Counted from the stretch's first letter, positions 47,616-57,910 are shown. The stretch: DNA of 64,000 bases from Paracoccaceae bacterium (GCA_014654775.1 JACVZW010000075.1:145249-209248), one strand, 5' to 3'. Notes: generated by a model not told the origin, from the sequence alone. A program made the numbers and translations.

Positions 47616-48331
47616 CACAGACCCAGCGCCGCCTTCTGTGCCCCAACCAGCGTGGCACAGCCTTGTTCGGCAAGATCCAAGAGCTGCCCCATTTCTTCGC
47701 GCGAAAAGGTGGCGCCCTCTGCGCTCATCTGGACTTCGATCAGGCGTCCACGGCCGGTGAGAATGAAGTTGCCATCCGTTCCGGCTGTCGAATCCTCGGC
47801 ATAGTCGAGATCCAGGACAGGCTGCCCAGCATAGACACCGCAGGATACGGCGGCCACGTGGTCGATCATTGGATCGCTGACGATCACGCCTGCCTTTAGC
47901 AACTTGTCCACCGCCATCTTGAGGGCCACCCATCCCCCAGTGATTGATGCACAGCGGGTGCCACCATCCGCCTGGATAACGTCGCAGTCGATGACGATCT
48001 GCCGTTCACCCAATGCGCTGCGATCTACACCGGCCCGCAAGGCGCGCCCGATCAGTCTTTGGATCTCCTGTGTCCGTCCGGATTGCTTGCCCGCCGCCGC
48101 TTCTCGACGCGTCCGGCTGTTGGTGGCGCGCGGCAGCATACCGTATTCGGCCGTCACCCAGCCGAGACCGGTGTTCTTCAGAAACGGGGGCGCCTTGTCC
48201 TCGATCGTGGCCGAACAAAGAACGTGCGTTTCTCCCATGCGGATCAGGCAAGACCCTTCGGCATGTTTCATCACGCCGACGTCGATTGAAACCGGCCGCA
48301 TTTCGCTTAGTTTTCTGCCAGAGGGGCGCAT
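47615..48331 (-). CDS. rph: ribonuclease PH
   Basis: RNase PH trims tRNA 3' ends phosphorolytically. The 238-residue protein opens [19 protein letters not shown], with [48 protein letters not shown] and the distal GTGRLIEVQ-like [19 protein letters not shown] 48331 follows AAGGATG. It heads a minus-strand run with rdgB, ridA-like, hemW and DUF454, divergent from hrcA with 115 bp between. Confidence 0.97.
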   Translation of the reverse strand: MRPSGRKLSEMRPVSIDVGVMKHAEGSCLIRMGETHVLCSATIEDKAPPFLKNTGLGWVTAEYGMLPRATNSRTRREAAAGKQSGRTQEIQRLIGRALRAGVDRSALGERQIVIDCDVIQADGGTRCASITGGWVALKMAVDKLLKAGVIVSDPMIDHVAAVSCGVYAGQPVLDLDYAEDSTAGTDGNFILTGRGRLIEVQMSAEGATFSREEMGQLLDLAEQGCATLVGAQKAALGL

Positions 48332-48357
48332 CGGATCATCCTTTTTGGGTCTTGGCC

Positions 48358-48386
48358 AGATATGCAAGCCAGCCCCCCGGATGCAA
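48358..48386 (-). promoter_or_regulatory. candidate rph promoter
   Basis: On the minus strand TTGCAT (48386-48381) and ATATCT (48363-48358) are spaced 17 bp apart, 27 bp before the rph start. The match is modest. Confidence 0.35.
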
Positions 48387-48392
48387 CCCCGA

Positions 48393-48420
48393 TTGACGCC
48401 CTGCAGATGGCCCCGATAAT
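48393..48420 (+). promoter_or_regulatory. candidate hrcA-grpE promoter
   Basis: TTGACG (48393-48398) and GATAAT (48415-48420) are 16 bp apart and lie about 27 bp before the hrcA ATG. It looks like a housekeeping promoter. No CIRCE inverted repeat is visible around it. Confidence 0.55.
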
Positions 48421-48446
48421 GGCCATGACAGAAGGGTTTCGGAACG

Positions 48447-49505
48447 ATGACGGACGGCTCAAGGCTCCTTTCCGAAATGAACGATCGCTCGCGCGAAGTG
48501 TTTCGTCGGGTTGTCGAAGGATATCTCGCATCTGGCGATCCCGTCGGGTCGCGCACGCTCACGCGGTCGATGTCGGAGAAGCTCTCTGCGGCAACGATCC
48601 GCAATGTGATGCAGGATCTGGAATTCCTTGGTCTGCTGGACAGCCCGCATATATCGGCTGGGCGCATTCCCACCCAGTTGGGGCTGCGGATGTTCGTCGA
48701 TAGCCTGCTGGAAGTTGGCACCGTGGCGGAAGAAGACCGAGAACGGATCGACGCCACGCTGGGCAGCAACGATCAGGACGTGTCATCTATCCTTGATCAT
48801 GTTGGCGCGGCCCTGTCCGGAATCACGCGGGGCGCGTCACTGGTCTTGGCGCCCAAGGTCGAGGCACCGATCCGCCATATCGAATTTGTTTCCCTGTCGC
48901 AGGACAGAGCTCTGGTCGTGCTTGTCCTCGCAAATGGCCATGTCGAGAACCGCATCTTCAACCCGCCCCCGGGTCAGACCCCTTCGTCGATGCGAGAGGC
49001 GGCCAACTTCCTGAATGCCCTTGCGGAAGGAAAGACGCTGACAGAACTGCGCCGCACCATGGTGGCCGAGATCTCTAAGCGGCGACAGGAAATCGATTCG
49101 CTGGCCCGCGATCTTGTGGAATCAGGTCTCGCCGTCTGGGAAAATCCCGGAGAAACATCGGAACGCCTGATCGTTCGCGGTCGCGCGAACCTTCTGGAAC
49201 AGGAATCGGTCGATCTGGAACGGATCCGCAACCTGTTCGACGATCTGGAGCGCAAGCGGGACATCGCTGATTTCCTTGAGCTGGCCGAAACAGGCGAGGG
49301 CGTGCGCATTTTTATTGGTTCGGAGAACAAGCTCTTTTCACTTTCCGGTTCAAGTCTGGTGGTTTCTCCCTATATGAACGCGGATCGGAAAATCATCGGC
49401 GCCGTGGGCGTGATCGGCCCGACCAGGCTGAACTACGGTCGGATCGTGCCCATCGTGGATTACACGGCGCAACTCGTCGGGCGGTTGGTGTCCGAACGGG
49501 GTTAG
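48447..49505 (+). CDS. hrcA: heat-inducible transcription repressor HrcA
   Basis: HrcA represses groESL and similar operons at CIRCE elements and is stabilised by GroEL. The 352-residue protein has the N-terminal winged helix ([26 protein letters not shown] in parts), the [20 protein letters not shown] junction and a GAF-like C-terminal part ending in [26 protein letters not shown] in parts. No CIRCE appears in this window, so its targets lie elsewhere. grpE follows 19 bp later. Confidence 0.95.
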   Translation: MTDGSRLLSEMNDRSREVFRRVVEGYLASGDPVGSRTLTRSMSEKLSAATIRNVMQDLEFLGLLDSPHISAGRIPTQLGLRMFVDSLLEVGTVAEEDRERIDATLGSNDQDVSSILDHVGAALSGITRGASLVLAPKVEAPIRHIEFVSLSQDRALVVLVLANGHVENRIFNPPPGQTPSSMREAANFLNALAEGKTLTELRRTMVAEISKRRQEIDSLARDLVESGLAVWENPGETSERLIVRGRANLLEQESVDLERIRNLFDDLERKRDIADFLELAETGEGVRIFIGSENKLFSLSGSSLVVSPYMNADRKIIGAVGVIGPTRLNYGRIVPIVDYTAQLVGRLVSERG

Positions 49506-49524
49506 TGAAGAAGGCTGAAGGATC

Positions 49525-50061
49525 ATGGCAGACGACAAGACGGTTTCGGAAGATTTCGCCATCGAAGAGGGTCTTGAAGACCTCGCTGCGCTGGATGAGA
49601 TCGAGGCGCTGCGCGCCGAACGGGATGAACTGCGTGACCGTTTCATGCGCGCGCTGGCCGATGCCGAGAATTCGCGCAAGCGGGGCGAACGGGATCGGCG
49701 CGAGGCCGAGCAATATGGCGGCACACGTTTGGCGCGGGATTTGCTGCCGGTCTATGACAACCTGAACCGTGCGCTTAACACGGCGACGGATGAACAGAAG
49801 GCGGCCGCATCGGCCCTGTTCGATGGGGTGCAGCTGACGTTGCGCGAGTTGACGAATGTGATGACCCGGCACGGGGTCAAGCCGATCACGCCCAAGGTCG
49901 GCGACATGTTCGATCCACAGAATCACGAAGCGATGTTCGAGGCCCCGGTTCCCGGCACGAAAGCAGGCCAGATCATTCAAGTCATGACAGAAGGCTTCCT
50001 ACTGCATGACCGTCTGCTGCGGCCTGCGCAGGTCGGCGTTTCATCCAACACTGGCGCCTGA
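49525..50061 (+). CDS. grpE: nucleotide exchange factor GrpE
   Basis: GrpE drives ADP release from DnaK. The 178-residue protein has a long N-terminal coiled coil (EIEALRAERDELRDRF), RALADAENSRKRGERDR, LARDLLPVYDNLNRAL and the beta-domain GVKPITPKVGDMFDPQNHEAM and VGVSSN at the end. It is paired with hrcA as in many alphaproteobacteria; dnaK is not in the window. Confidence 0.96.
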   Translation: MADDKTVSEDFAIEEGLEDLAALDEIEALRAERDELRDRFMRALADAENSRKRGERDRREAEQYGGTRLARDLLPVYDNLNRALNTATDEQKAAASALFDGVQLTLRELTNVMTRHGVKPITPKVGDMFDPQNHEAMFEAPVPGTKAGQIIQVMTEGFLLHDRLLRPAQVGVSSNTGA

Positions 50062-50118
50062 CAGCGTATCGAGTGGCGACCCGCCGCGCCCCAAAGGCAG
50101 CGGCGGGATCGTATCGAC

Positions 50119-52560
50119 CTATTTTTTCTTCGGCGGAACGAACCGCTTGGACGTGTCGCGCGGATCGGTCTTCGGCTTTTCGACGCGCGGCTTTGCCGTC
50201 GGTTTCCCGTAACCACCTGCAGCGGGCTTTCCGGCTGTCTTGGCGCGGAAGGGCTTTGCTTCGGCACCCCCTTCGCGCGGGCGATAAGGCTTCTTACCGT
50301 CAGCACGTGCGGCAGGTTTCGCGCCACCCTCAGGCCGCTCGCTCCGCCCTTCGCCAGCTTTCCATCCGCCTGTCTTTCCCTGGGGCTTTTCCGTCACCGC
50401 ACGGCCTTCGCTCGTATGGCTCTTGAAACCAGTGGCGCGCGCCGGGCGATCCGGGCTGCCGCCATGCGATTTGAACCCGGCTGAACGCGGGGTGCTGCCA
50501 TCATTCTTCCAGCGCGGCTTGCGGTCATCCTCTGTCCGCGGGGCTTGCGGGCGCTTGTCGCCCTTGGCCGCCCAATCCCCGCCGTCGCGCGGGGCGCGCT
50601 TCGTGCTGTCGCCCGTCCGCTCACCCGTGCGCTCGGCTGTCGTCCGCTGGGCATATGCCGGTTTTCCGTAGGGCTTGCGCTCTCCATCTTCACGGGGGGC
50701 ATAGGCCGGTTTCGGGCGTGGCTTCCTATCTTCGGGGGCGCGTGACCGTTCCGACTCACGCGGGGCCTGTGCTCCGCTGTCGGGATGCCATTTGGCGCGC
50801 GGCGCCTCGGCAGGTTTCGGGGTCGGTGCATCGTCCTCTTCCACGATGCGCGGCGGCTTGCCCGAATAGCTTGGCCGCTCGGCTCGATCTTCACGGGCCG
50901 GGCGTGGCGCGACGCGGCGTTCTGGGCGTTCGGCGCGTTCCGGTCGGACAAAGCCTTCGCGCGGTGCCCGCTCCATGCTGGGTTCGCCCTCGATCCGAGT
51001 CATGACAAGTCCCGGCTCGATTTCTACCTCTTCCCCAAATCGGGCCATCAGGGGGGCAGCAATCTGCACGAAAGTCACTTCCTGCTGCACCCGGATCGCG
51101 CCGATGCCATCCTTCGCGATCCCTCCGGTTTCGCAAATCTTCGGAAGAAGCCAGCGCGCCTCGGCCCGGCGGGTGTGGCCCACGGAAAGGCGGTACCAGA
51201 CCGACGGGCCGAAATCGCCCTTTTCGCGCGCGGGAAGGGCGGCCGGGGGCGGCAGGCTGTCGGAAAGAACCTCCGGGGCGGAGCGACCTTCGCGCCACAG
51301 CCGCACGAAGGCGGCGGCCACGCGATCTGCGCCGTAACGGTCAATCAGCGCGGCGCCCATCTCGGCCTCGTCTCCCGGCGGCAGGTCGAGTGTCGGGTGC
51401 TCCATCAGGCGCAGATCTTCGCGCGCCTGCACCTCTTCGGCACCGGGTGCCTTGGCCCACTCTGCCTCGACCTTAGCGCCCTGCAACAGGCGCTGCGCCT
51501 TGCGGAACTCGGCTGGCGGCACGATCAGGGCCGAAACCCCCTTGCGCCCAGCACGGCCAGTACGGCCAGAGCGATGCAGCAGGGTTTCCGAATTCGACGG
51601 TAGATCGGCGTGTACCACCAGTTCCAACCCCGGCAGATCGATCCCACGCGCGGCGACATCCGTTGCGATGCAGACCCGTGCGCGTCCGTCGCGCAGGGCC
51701 TGCAAGGCATGCATCCGCTCGGACTGGCTCAGTTCGCCGGACAGTGCCACGGCCAGAAAGCCCCGGTTCGCCATCCGGGCATAAAGGTGGTTCACATTCG
51801 CCCGTGTCTTGCAGAAGACGATGGCCGTGCGCGCCTCGTAGAAGCGCAGAAGGTTGAAGATCGCATGCTCCTTGTCGCGGGCCTGCACGGACAGGGCGCG
51901 GTATTCGATATCGACATGCTGCTTCGCTTCGCCCTGTGCAACGATACGCATCGCATCGCGCTGGAAGGTCCCGGCCAGCTTTTCGATCTCTTTCGGAACG
52001 GTTGCCGAAAACATCAGCGTGCGGCGTTCTTCTGGCGCGGCAGCAAGGATGAACTCCAGATCCTCGGCAAAGCCCAGATCGAGCATTTCATCCGCTTCGT
52101 CCAGAACCACGGCCTTGATGCCCGACAAATCAAGCGACCCGCGTTCGATATGGTCGCGCAGGCGGCCCGGCGTGCCGACAACCACATGCGCCCCGCGTTC
52201 CAGCGCGCGTCGCTCATTGCGGTAATCCATGCCCCCCACGCAGGAGGCAAGCATTGCCCCGGCATCGGCATAAAGCCATTCGAACTCGCGCCGCACTTGC
52301 AGGGCCAATTCGCGTGTCGGCGCGACGATCAGGGCCAGCGGCTTGTCGGCGAAAAGAAGACGGTCCTGACCGGCCAGTACATCCTGTGCGATGGCAAGCC
52401 CGAAGGCGACCGTCTTCCCTGATCCGGTCTGTGCCGAAACCAGAAGGTCGCGCGTGGAAAGGTCTTCGCCAAGAACGGCGGTTTGAACGGCGGTCAGGCT
52501 GTCATAGCCCTTGGCCGCCAATGCCGCTGCCAAAGGCGCGGCAATCATCATATCTGTCAT
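50119..52560 (-). CDS. DEAD-box ATP-dependent RNA helicase with long disordered basic tail
   Basis: The 813-residue protein has helicase motifs I SAQTGSGKT, Ia PTRELALQV, II DEAD in VVLDEADEMLDLG, III SATVP, and the C-terminal domain with TDVAARGIDLPGLELVVHADLP and HRSGRTGRAG. A DbpA-like RNA-binding domain (about 430-515, GIGAIRVQQEVTFVQIA) follows. Residues 525-813 are low-complexity, rich in Arg, Lys, Pro, Gly and Glu, with repeated units such as KPAYA and GFKSH. It resembles CsdA/DeaD, used in ribosome assembly and cold adaptation. The tail is probably disordered and RNA-binding. Confidence 0.93.
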   Translation of the reverse strand: MTDMMIAAPLAAALAAKGYDSLTAVQTAVLGEDLSTRDLLVSAQTGSGKTVAFGLAIAQDVLAGQDRLLFADKPLALIVAPTRELALQVRREFEWLYADAGAMLASCVGGMDYRNERRALERGAHVVVGTPGRLRDHIERGSLDLSGIKAVVLDEADEMLDLGFAEDLEFILAAAPEERRTLMFSATVPKEIEKLAGTFQRDAMRIVAQGEAKQHVDIEYRALSVQARDKEHAIFNLLRFYEARTAIVFCKTRANVNHLYARMANRGFLAVALSGELSQSERMHALQALRDGRARVCIATDVAARGIDLPGLELVVHADLPSNSETLLHRSGRTGRAGRKGVSALIVPPAEFRKAQRLLQGAKVEAEWAKAPGAEEVQAREDLRLMEHPTLDLPPGDEAEMGAALIDRYGADRVAAAFVRLWREGRSAPEVLSDSLPPPAALPAREKGDFGPSVWYRLSVGHTRRAEARWLLPKICETGGIAKDGIGAIRVQQEVTFVQIAAPLMARFGEEVEIEPGLVMTRIEGEPSMERAPREGFVRPERAERPERRVAPRPAREDRAERPSYSGKPPRIVEEDDAPTPKPAEAPRAKWHPDSGAQAPRESERSRAPEDRKPRPKPAYAPREDGERKPYGKPAYAQRTTAERTGERTGDSTKRAPRDGGDWAAKGDKRPQAPRTEDDRKPRWKNDGSTPRSAGFKSHGGSPDRPARATGFKSHTSEGRAVTEKPQGKTGGWKAGEGRSERPEGGAKPAARADGKKPYRPREGGAEAKPFRAKTAGKPAAGGYGKPTAKPRVEKPKTDPRDTSKRFVPPKKK

Positions 52561-52716
52561 GTCTTTTCCCGAAGGGGCGGCCCAAGCGCCCGTGAAGCAC
52601 CAATCGTCGGCACCTCATTCCCCTTCGCAGGATCGGCCTCCCAAAGCGCCGCCTGCCCCGGAATCCGCGGGCCGTGGTTTGGGCATAGGGCAAAAAGCTC
52701 TGCTTGTATACCCGGG

Positions 52717-52965
52717 TCAGAAACGCAGGGCGTGCAGAAGGCCAAGACCCGAGACGGTTCCTTCATCGGCCGAGGCAGAGGCGGGCAGAAGCGAAAGGCC
52801 GGATACGAATTCTGACCGGCCAGCCTGCGCGCCGGATGCGCCCTCGTCGATCGTAAGCGCGATCTGCGAAAGCGGCCCGCGGATCATCACGGACTCGACA
52901 GTCTCGACAGCCAGAAGTGGGGTAATCGTGACGGGTACAAGCAGGAAGAGCCAGCGGATCATCAT
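52717..52965 (-). CDS. hypothetical small exported protein
   Basis: The 82-residue frame has a GGAGC site 6-7 bp before tandem ATGs at 52965 and 52962, and codon choice favours G or C at third positions as in real genes here. The peptide starts with a hydrophobic MIRWLFLLVPVTITPLLA, a signal or anchor, followed by a Ser/Gly/Leu-rich region ending LGLLHALRF. I do not recognise a family. The 5' region upstream of the helicase start (52561-52716) lies just downstream of it and contains no other feature. Confidence 0.5.
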   Translation of the reverse strand: MMIRWLFLLVPVTITPLLAVETVESVMIRGPLSQIALTIDEGASGAQAGRSEFVSGLSLLPASASADEGTVSGLGLLHALRF

Positions 52966-53094
52966 TGCGTTGCTCCGGTTGAATAGGGACACCCTGAGCA
53001 TTGCAAGGCGGGTGCCGGGGGGCCTGTCCCGCTCCGTAAGGAGGCAAAGGGACCCATCCTTCCGAACGTGTCAGGCGGTTTGCGCGCCTGTCTC

Positions 53095-53122
53095 TTGACC
53101 CTGCGCCCGTCCTCGCTAGGCT
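53095..53122 (+). promoter_or_regulatory. candidate promoter of the DUF4170-waaA-lpxK operon
   Basis: TTGACC (53095-53100) and TAGGCT (53117-53122) are 16 bp apart and about 40 bp before the DUF4170 ATG, a form seen often in alphaproteobacterial promoters. Confidence 0.55.
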
Positions 53123-53163
53123 GCGCGCCACTTCAGTGACAGCCCTTGATCGGAGCGAAATGC

Positions 53164-53409
53164 ATGACCCAGCGCCTTCACCTTGTCTTCGGCGGCGAAC
53201 TGGTGACGCCCGAAAAGAATGTCTTCAGGGACGTCGGTCAGATCCATATCGTTGGGATGTTCCCAGACTATGCCTCGGCCTTCTCGGCTTGGAAGGCAGA
53301 AGCGCAGCGCACGGTCGACAATGCGCATATGCGTTACTTCATCGCCCATATCCACCGACTTCGCGACGAAGCGCAGTCCGGGTCAGCAACCGAAGAACTG
53401 GGGGCCTGA
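53164..53409 (+). CDS. DUF4170 family protein
   Basis: The 81-residue protein (QRLHLVFGGELVTPEKNVFRD, then MFPDYASAFSAWKAEAQRTVDNAHMRYFIAHIHRL in parts) is a DUF4170 member. These small soluble proteins lie before waaA in many Rhodobacteraceae; function is unknown but the context suggests lipopolysaccharide synthesis or a neutral passenger. I chose ATG 53164 over 53146 on family start and length. It precedes waaA by 13 bp. Confidence 0.8.
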   Translation: MTQRLHLVFGGELVTPEKNVFRDVGQIHIVGMFPDYASAFSAWKAEAQRTVDNAHMRYFIAHIHRLRDEAQSGSATEELGA

Positions 53410-53422
53410 GCGCCGCCCACGC

Positions 53423-54619
53423 ATGGCCTATTCACTCGGGCTTACTCTTTACAATCTGGCGAACCGGCGCGAAGCCGGGGAAACCTTTGCCCGCGCGCCT
53501 CGACCGCCGGGCAGATTGGTCTGGTTGCATGCGCCGAGCGTCGAGTCAGCGCGGTCGTTGCTTGAACTTGGTCGCAGGCTTCAGGACGAAGATGGCTTAC
53601 TCGTTCTTTTGACCTGCCCGGATGCCCTGCAGCCACGAAAGGCGATCCTGATAGAGCCGCCGCCACCCGACAGTCCGCAGGATGCTCGCGCCTTTTTGGA
53701 TCATTGGCAGCCCGAGATCGCGATCATGGCCGAAGGCGAGATACGGCCCGCCTTGGTGCACGAGGCCCTTGAGCGCAAGCTGCCTCTGCTGATGGTGGCC
53801 GGGCGGCAGCCGACCTTTTTGCGTGACAGGGATGGCTGGTATCCGGGCCTGATGCGCGGACTTCTGGCGGAATTCCGGGCCGTTCTGACGGTAGATGAAC
53901 CCTCGGCTCGCGCGTTCCGCAAGGCCGGGGCGACCCTGTCGGCTGTCGAGGTGACGGGAAAGCTTGAAGAGGAAAGCGCGGCTTTGCCCTGCCTTGAAGC
54001 GGAGCGTGATGCCCTCGCACGCCAATTCGCTACGCGCCCCGTCTGGCTTGCCGCCGCACTGCCCGAGGCGGAGGAGGCCGCGGTGATAGCGGCACATCGG
54101 GCTGCGCTGAGATTGGCTCACCGCCTGCTTCTGATCGTGGTGCCAGCAGACCCATCCCGCAGCGTCGCCTTGGCGAGACGGATGGAAAAGGATGAGGGTT
54201 GGACCGTCGCAATGCGGGCCGACGAAGAGGAACCCGACTCTGAAACCGAGGTCTATGTCGCCGATTCGGATCGGGAATTCGGACTGTGGTATCGCCTGGC
54301 CCCGGTGACCTATCTTGGTGGGAGTCTGGCCGGGGAAGGCTGTATTCGCGATCCGCTTGAACCGGCGGCACTGGGATCGGCCATACTTTACGGCCCGCGC
54401 CCCGGCCCCTATGGCGTGGTGTTCGGTCGTCTGGGCGCGGCGCGTGCGGCGCGTGCGGTTGGGTCGGCCGTCGATCTGGCCGAGGCGCTGGGCGATCTTC
54501 TCTCGCCCGACCGTGCGGCACGTCTGGCGCAGGCGGCTTGGGCTGTCGCCTCGGATGGCGCAGAAGTGACCGACCGAGTGATCGAGAAGGTCCGTCGAAT
54601 CATGGACGGTGACGGGTAA
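53423..54619 (+). CDS. waaA: 3-deoxy-D-manno-octulosonic acid transferase WaaA
   Basis: WaaA adds Kdo to lipid IVA at the inner membrane. The 398-residue protein shows [12 protein letters not shown] at the start, [39 protein letters not shown] in parts, and a C-terminal CMP-Kdo site with [22 protein letters not shown]. The N-terminal membrane helix typical of E. coli WaaA is weak. The start at 53423 matches the family; the frame from 53219 is inside DUF4170. It overlaps lpxK by one base (TAATG). Confidence 0.92.
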   Translation: MAYSLGLTLYNLANRREAGETFARAPRPPGRLVWLHAPSVESARSLLELGRRLQDEDGLLVLLTCPDALQPRKAILIEPPPPDSPQDARAFLDHWQPEIAIMAEGEIRPALVHEALERKLPLLMVAGRQPTFLRDRDGWYPGLMRGLLAEFRAVLTVDEPSARAFRKAGATLSAVEVTGKLEEESAALPCLEAERDALARQFATRPVWLAAALPEAEEAAVIAAHRAALRLAHRLLLIVVPADPSRSVALARRMEKDEGWTVAMRADEEEPDSETEVYVADSDREFGLWYRLAPVTYLGGSLAGEGCIRDPLEPAALGSAILYGPRPGPYGVVFGRLGAARAARAVGSAVDLAEALGDLLSPDRAARLAQAAWAVASDGAEVTDRVIEKVRRIMDGDG

Positions 54620-55608
54620 TGCGCCCGCCAGACTTCTGGTTCACGCCGCCGGACCGACCCACGCCCTTGGCGCGGCTTCTGTCGCCGATGGGGGCGGTCT
54701 ATGCCGCTGCGACGGCGCGTCGGCTGCGCAGAACGGGATACAAGGCGGCTGTTCCAGTGATCTGTGTCGGAAACCTGAATGCCGGTGGAACCGGCAAGAC
54801 GCCCACGGTCATTGCCCTGCTTGAACGATTGTCGGCACGCGGCGTCGCGGCACATGTCGTATCGCGTGGCTATGGCGGGCGGCTGGAGGGGCCCGTTCAG
54901 GTACAGGAGCGGACACACACAGCAGTGGATGTAGGGGATGAGCCGCTTCTTCTATCGGCCTTCGCGCCCGTATGGGTGGCCATGGATCGCGCGGCCGGTG
55001 TTCGTGCAGCCGAGGCAGCGGGCGCGAGCGTGGTCCTGATGGATGACGGGTTCCAGAACCCGGCCGTACAGAAGGACCTGAGCGTAATCGTCGTCGACGC
55101 TCTGCGAGGTTTTGGCAATGGGCGCTGCCTTCCGGCGGGTCCATTGCGCGAACCCGTTCCTGTCGGGATGGCGCGGGCGGACCTGCTCTTGTCCATCGGG
55201 GATATGGCGGCGCAATCGGGTTTTGCTGCAGTCTGGGGGAATGAGATCTCTGTTCCTCACCTTAAGGGGCAGTTGGTGCCCTTGAAGATGGGGATGGACT
55301 GGCAGGGTCTTCGGGTGATCGCCTTCGCCGGGATTGGGCACCCCGAGAAGTTCTTTGCCACGCTGCGGTCAGAAGGGGCAGAAATCCTGCGCGCCGTTGC
55401 TCTGGACGACCACCAGCCCCTGACCGAGGCCCTGATGGCCCGGTTGGAGTTAGAGGCGAGAGGATCGGCGGCGCAGCTTGTGACCACAGAAAAGGATGCT
55501 GTACGCCTGCCGCAGTCGTTTCGCCAGAAGGTTCTGACCCTGCCCGTAAGGCTACGGCTCGAAGACTCGACCGCGCTTGATACTGCCCTGGAAAGGCTGG
55601 GGCTTTAG
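54619..55608 (+). CDS. lpxK: tetraacyldisaccharide 4'-kinase
   Basis: LpxK phosphorylates the 4' position of the lipid A disaccharide. The 329-residue protein has the P-loop [19 protein letters not shown], the VSRGYGG motif, [22 protein letters not shown] and [10 protein letters not shown]. Its coupling to waaA fits the lipid A-Kdo pathway. The stop overlaps the convergent CoA-transferase stop by 4 bp, so there is no intergenic terminator. Confidence 0.94.
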   Translation: MRPPDFWFTPPDRPTPLARLLSPMGAVYAAATARRLRRTGYKAAVPVICVGNLNAGGTGKTPTVIALLERLSARGVAAHVVSRGYGGRLEGPVQVQERTHTAVDVGDEPLLLSAFAPVWVAMDRAAGVRAAEAAGASVVLMDDGFQNPAVQKDLSVIVVDALRGFGNGRCLPAGPLREPVPVGMARADLLLSIGDMAAQSGFAAVWGNEISVPHLKGQLVPLKMGMDWQGLRVIAFAGIGHPEKFFATLRSEGAEILRAVALDDHQPLTEALMARLELEARGSAAQLVTTEKDAVRLPQSFRQKVLTLPVRLRLEDSTALDTALERLGL

Positions 55609-56732
55609 CCCAAAACGTCATCCTGATGTTCGCCCAGTTTCGGCGCGGGCCGGTCAAGGGCGAGGTCGGCATCGGAAAAGGTGAAGGGCGACCGAACCCC
55701 GGGAACACCATCAAGATCAAGGCGCATCTTGCGGGCAATGACCTGCGGGTCGGCGAAAACATCGGCCAGATCGTTGATCGGTCCCGCGGGTACACCCTGC
55801 GTCTCGCAAGCCGCCAGAAGATCGGCCTTGGTCCAGCGAAGGGTGGCGGCCGTCAGTGCCTTGGTCAGGGGCGCGCGGTTGCGGATGCGGTCGGCATTCG
55901 TAAGGAAGTCTGGTGAGTCGGCAAGCGCGTCAAGCCCTAAGATGGAGCAAAGCCTGCGATATTGGCCGTCATTCCCGGTGGCGAGGATGATCCAGCCATC
56001 AGCACAATCGAAGACGGCATAGGGCGCAAGGTTGGGATGGGCGTTGCCCATCTTTGCCGGGGCCTTTCCAGTGGCAAGGAAGTTCATGTTTTGGTTGGCC
56101 ATGATGGCGGTCGCCACATCCATCAGCGCCATGTCGATCTGCTGTCCCTTCCCTGTGACCCCGCGCTGAATCAGCGCGGCAAGGATCGCAGTCGCCGCGT
56201 AAACCCCTGTAAAGACGTCAGTTACGGCCACACCCACCTTCTGGGGCTGACCGTCCGCTTCGCCTGTCACGCTCATCAGCCCGGCCATGCCTTGAATGAT
56301 GAAATCATATCCGGCGCGGTGGGCGTAGGGGCCGGTCTGGCCGAAGCCGGTAATGGAACAATAGATCAGCCGGGGGTTCACCTGTTGCAGAGAGGGCCAG
56401 TCGAGGCCGTATTTGGCAAGACCGCCAACCTTGAAATTCTCGATCACCACATCTGCGTCCGCGATCAATCTGCGCACGACCTCTTGCCCTTCTGGCGTGC
56501 GGAAATCACAGATGATGGAGCGTTTACCGCGGTTGGTGGCGTGGAAGTAGGCAGCAGAACGGTCGCCGTCGCGGTCGATGAACGGAGGGCCCCAGCGGCG
56601 GGTGTCATCACCTTCGGGCGCCTCGATCTTGATGACATCGGCGCCCAGATCGGCAAGCGTCTGACCGGCCCAAGGGCCGGCCAGAATCCGTGCAAGTTCA
56701 ATGACTTTTATGCCTGCGAGGGGCGCAGCCAT
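55605..56732 (-). CDS. CaiB/BaiF family CoA-transferase
   Basis: This 375-residue class III CoA-transferase has [33 protein letters not shown] in parts at the start, [11 protein letters not shown], the catalytic Asp in [12 protein letters not shown] and the C-terminal [13 protein letters not shown] region. The enzyme moves CoA between organic acids; family members include formyl-CoA and succinyl-CoA-dependent transferases, and the substrate here cannot be assigned. It is convergent with lpxK by 4 bp and lies directly after dsbA-like on the same strand. Confidence 0.88.
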   Translation of the reverse strand: MAAPLAGIKVIELARILAGPWAGQTLADLGADVIKIEAPEGDDTRRWGPPFIDRDGDRSAAYFHATNRGKRSIICDFRTPEGQEVVRRLIADADVVIENFKVGGLAKYGLDWPSLQQVNPRLIYCSITGFGQTGPYAHRAGYDFIIQGMAGLMSVTGEADGQPQKVGVAVTDVFTGVYAATAILAALIQRGVTGKGQQIDMALMDVATAIMANQNMNFLATGKAPAKMGNAHPNLAPYAVFDCADGWIILATGNDGQYRRLCSILGLDALADSPDFLTNADRIRNRAPLTKALTAATLRWTKADLLAACETQGVPAGPINDLADVFADPQVIARKMRLDLDGVPGVRSPFTFSDADLALDRPAPKLGEHQDDVLG

Positions 56733-56733
56733 C

Positions 56734-57360
56734 TCATTCTGCCAGCTTGGCTTCGATGAGGGATTTCATGTCGTCAAAAGACATGTTGGCGTGCTTTTCG
56801 CCGTTGATGATGAAGCTGGGGGTGCCTTCGATGCCGTCGGCTTCCATGTTTTTCTCAAAATGGGCTACCATGGCTTCGGCCTTAGCGCCGTCCTTCAGAC
56901 AGGACTCGAGGCTGGCATCATCCAGACCGGCGGCTTTGCCGATGGTGCGCAGGTTGCCGACCACAACATTTGGGTCATCCGACGCCGCCCACTCCTGCTG
57001 CTGGTCGAACAGCATGTCGACGATGCCGAAATAGCGCATTTCGCCGCCGCAGCGGGCGACCATAGCCGCCCAGAGACCGTAGCGGTCAAAATAGACTTCG
57101 CGATAGGTGAAGTGGACCTTGCCAGTGTCGATGTATTCGGCCTTGAGCTGCGGCCAGACATTGGCATGGAAAGTGGCGCAATGGGGGCAGGTGAAAGAGG
57201 CATATTCGGTGATCTTCACCGGAGCATCCGCAGAACCCACTGAAAAATCGGTGATTTCCACAGGCGCCGCATCCGTCGCTGCGGCCTCTTGCGCGCTGGC
57301 GGAGAGGGGAAGAAGCGCGGCAACGGCGAGGGTTGCGGCGGTGGCGAGTGTCTTCAGCAT
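56734..57360 (-). CDS. periplasmic DsbA-like thiol oxidoreductase
   Basis: The 208-residue protein has a signal peptide ending near SASAQE, then a thioredoxin fold with catalytic CPHC in ASFTCPHCATFH, a helical insert and a cis-Pro-type GIEGTPSFIING near the end. It probably oxidises or isomerises disulfides in the periplasm. It precedes dciA on the same strand in reverse order, dciA then dsbA, a conserved alphaproteobacterial pairing with mutY. Confidence 0.9.
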   Translation of the reverse strand: MLKTLATAATLAVAALLPLSASAQEAAATDAAPVEITDFSVGSADAPVKITEYASFTCPHCATFHANVWPQLKAEYIDTGKVHFTYREVYFDRYGLWAAMVARCGGEMRYFGIVDMLFDQQQEWAASDDPNVVVGNLRTIGKAAGLDDASLESCLKDGAKAEAMVAHFEKNMEADGIEGTPSFIINGEKHANMSFDDMKSLIEAKLAE

Positions 57361-57373
57361 GGGGTCTGCCTTT

Positions 57374-57910
57374 TCATTTTCTGCGGCGAGTTAAGATGTT
57401 TCGGGCAAGGGCTTCAAGAGCCTGCCGCAGGCCTGGATCGGTGACCGGGGCAGTGGTTTCCTTGGCCTTTTCGACGATTTCGGGTGCCGCATCCTGTGCC
57501 GCGTTTTGTGCAGCATTCTGTGGCCACAGGAATGCAGCCTGACCTTCGGAAAAACCGGTGGCGGCGGTCTGTGTCAGTGTGATGCGCGAGATCGCGGCGT
57601 AGCCGTAGACGGCATTCACCTTCTCGACCATCCGGGGCAACTGCATCTGCACCATCGGCGCATGGGCCGAGGCGACGAGGAGGGTGAGCGTTGCCCCAAA
57701 CCCTTCGCGGCCATAGCCGATCTTCACGGGGCGGGTCATGCGGGCGAGATCCTCGCCCACCACCTCGGGCCAGTGGGTGAGAAGGCGGGCGACGGCGAAG
57801 CCGCGGCTTTCCGAGGCATGGCGGATAGGATCGCGCAGGAAGCCCGACGCCGCCTCGAACCCGCGCATGCGGCGGGCGGGATCGGGGGGTGGGAGCGGCT
57901 TGCGCGACAT
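57374..57910 (-). CDS. dciA: DciA/DUF721 family protein, probable DnaB helicase loader
   Basis: DciA proteins help load the replicative helicase in bacteria lacking DnaC or DnaI. The 178-residue protein has the DUF721 core LTHWPEVVGEDLARMTRPVKI and TLLVASAHAPMVQMQLPRMVEKVN in parts, then a tail with a tandem NAAQNAAQDAA and a basic end. ATG 57910 gives the family start; a frame from 57991 lies in the mutY leader. It is divergent from mutY and lies before the DsbA-like gene. Confidence 0.85.
   Translation of the reverse strand: MSRKPLPPPDPARRMRGFEAASGFLRDPIRHASESRGFAVARLLTHWPEVVGEDLARMTRPVKIGYGREGFGATLTLLVASAHAPMVQMQLPRMVEKVNAVYGYAAISRITLTQTAATGFSEGQAAFLWPQNAAQNAAQDAAPEIVEKAKETTAPVTDPGLRQALEALARNILTRRRK

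Noticed and set aside
48332..48446. CIRCE element for HrcA autoregulation
   Set aside because: No TTAGCACTC-type inverted repeat is present in the rph-hrcA gap.
52557..52766. 69-residue minus-strand frame before the helicase gene
   Set aside because: It overlaps the better supported 52717-52965 frame and the helicase leader, and has no ribosome-binding site or known domain.
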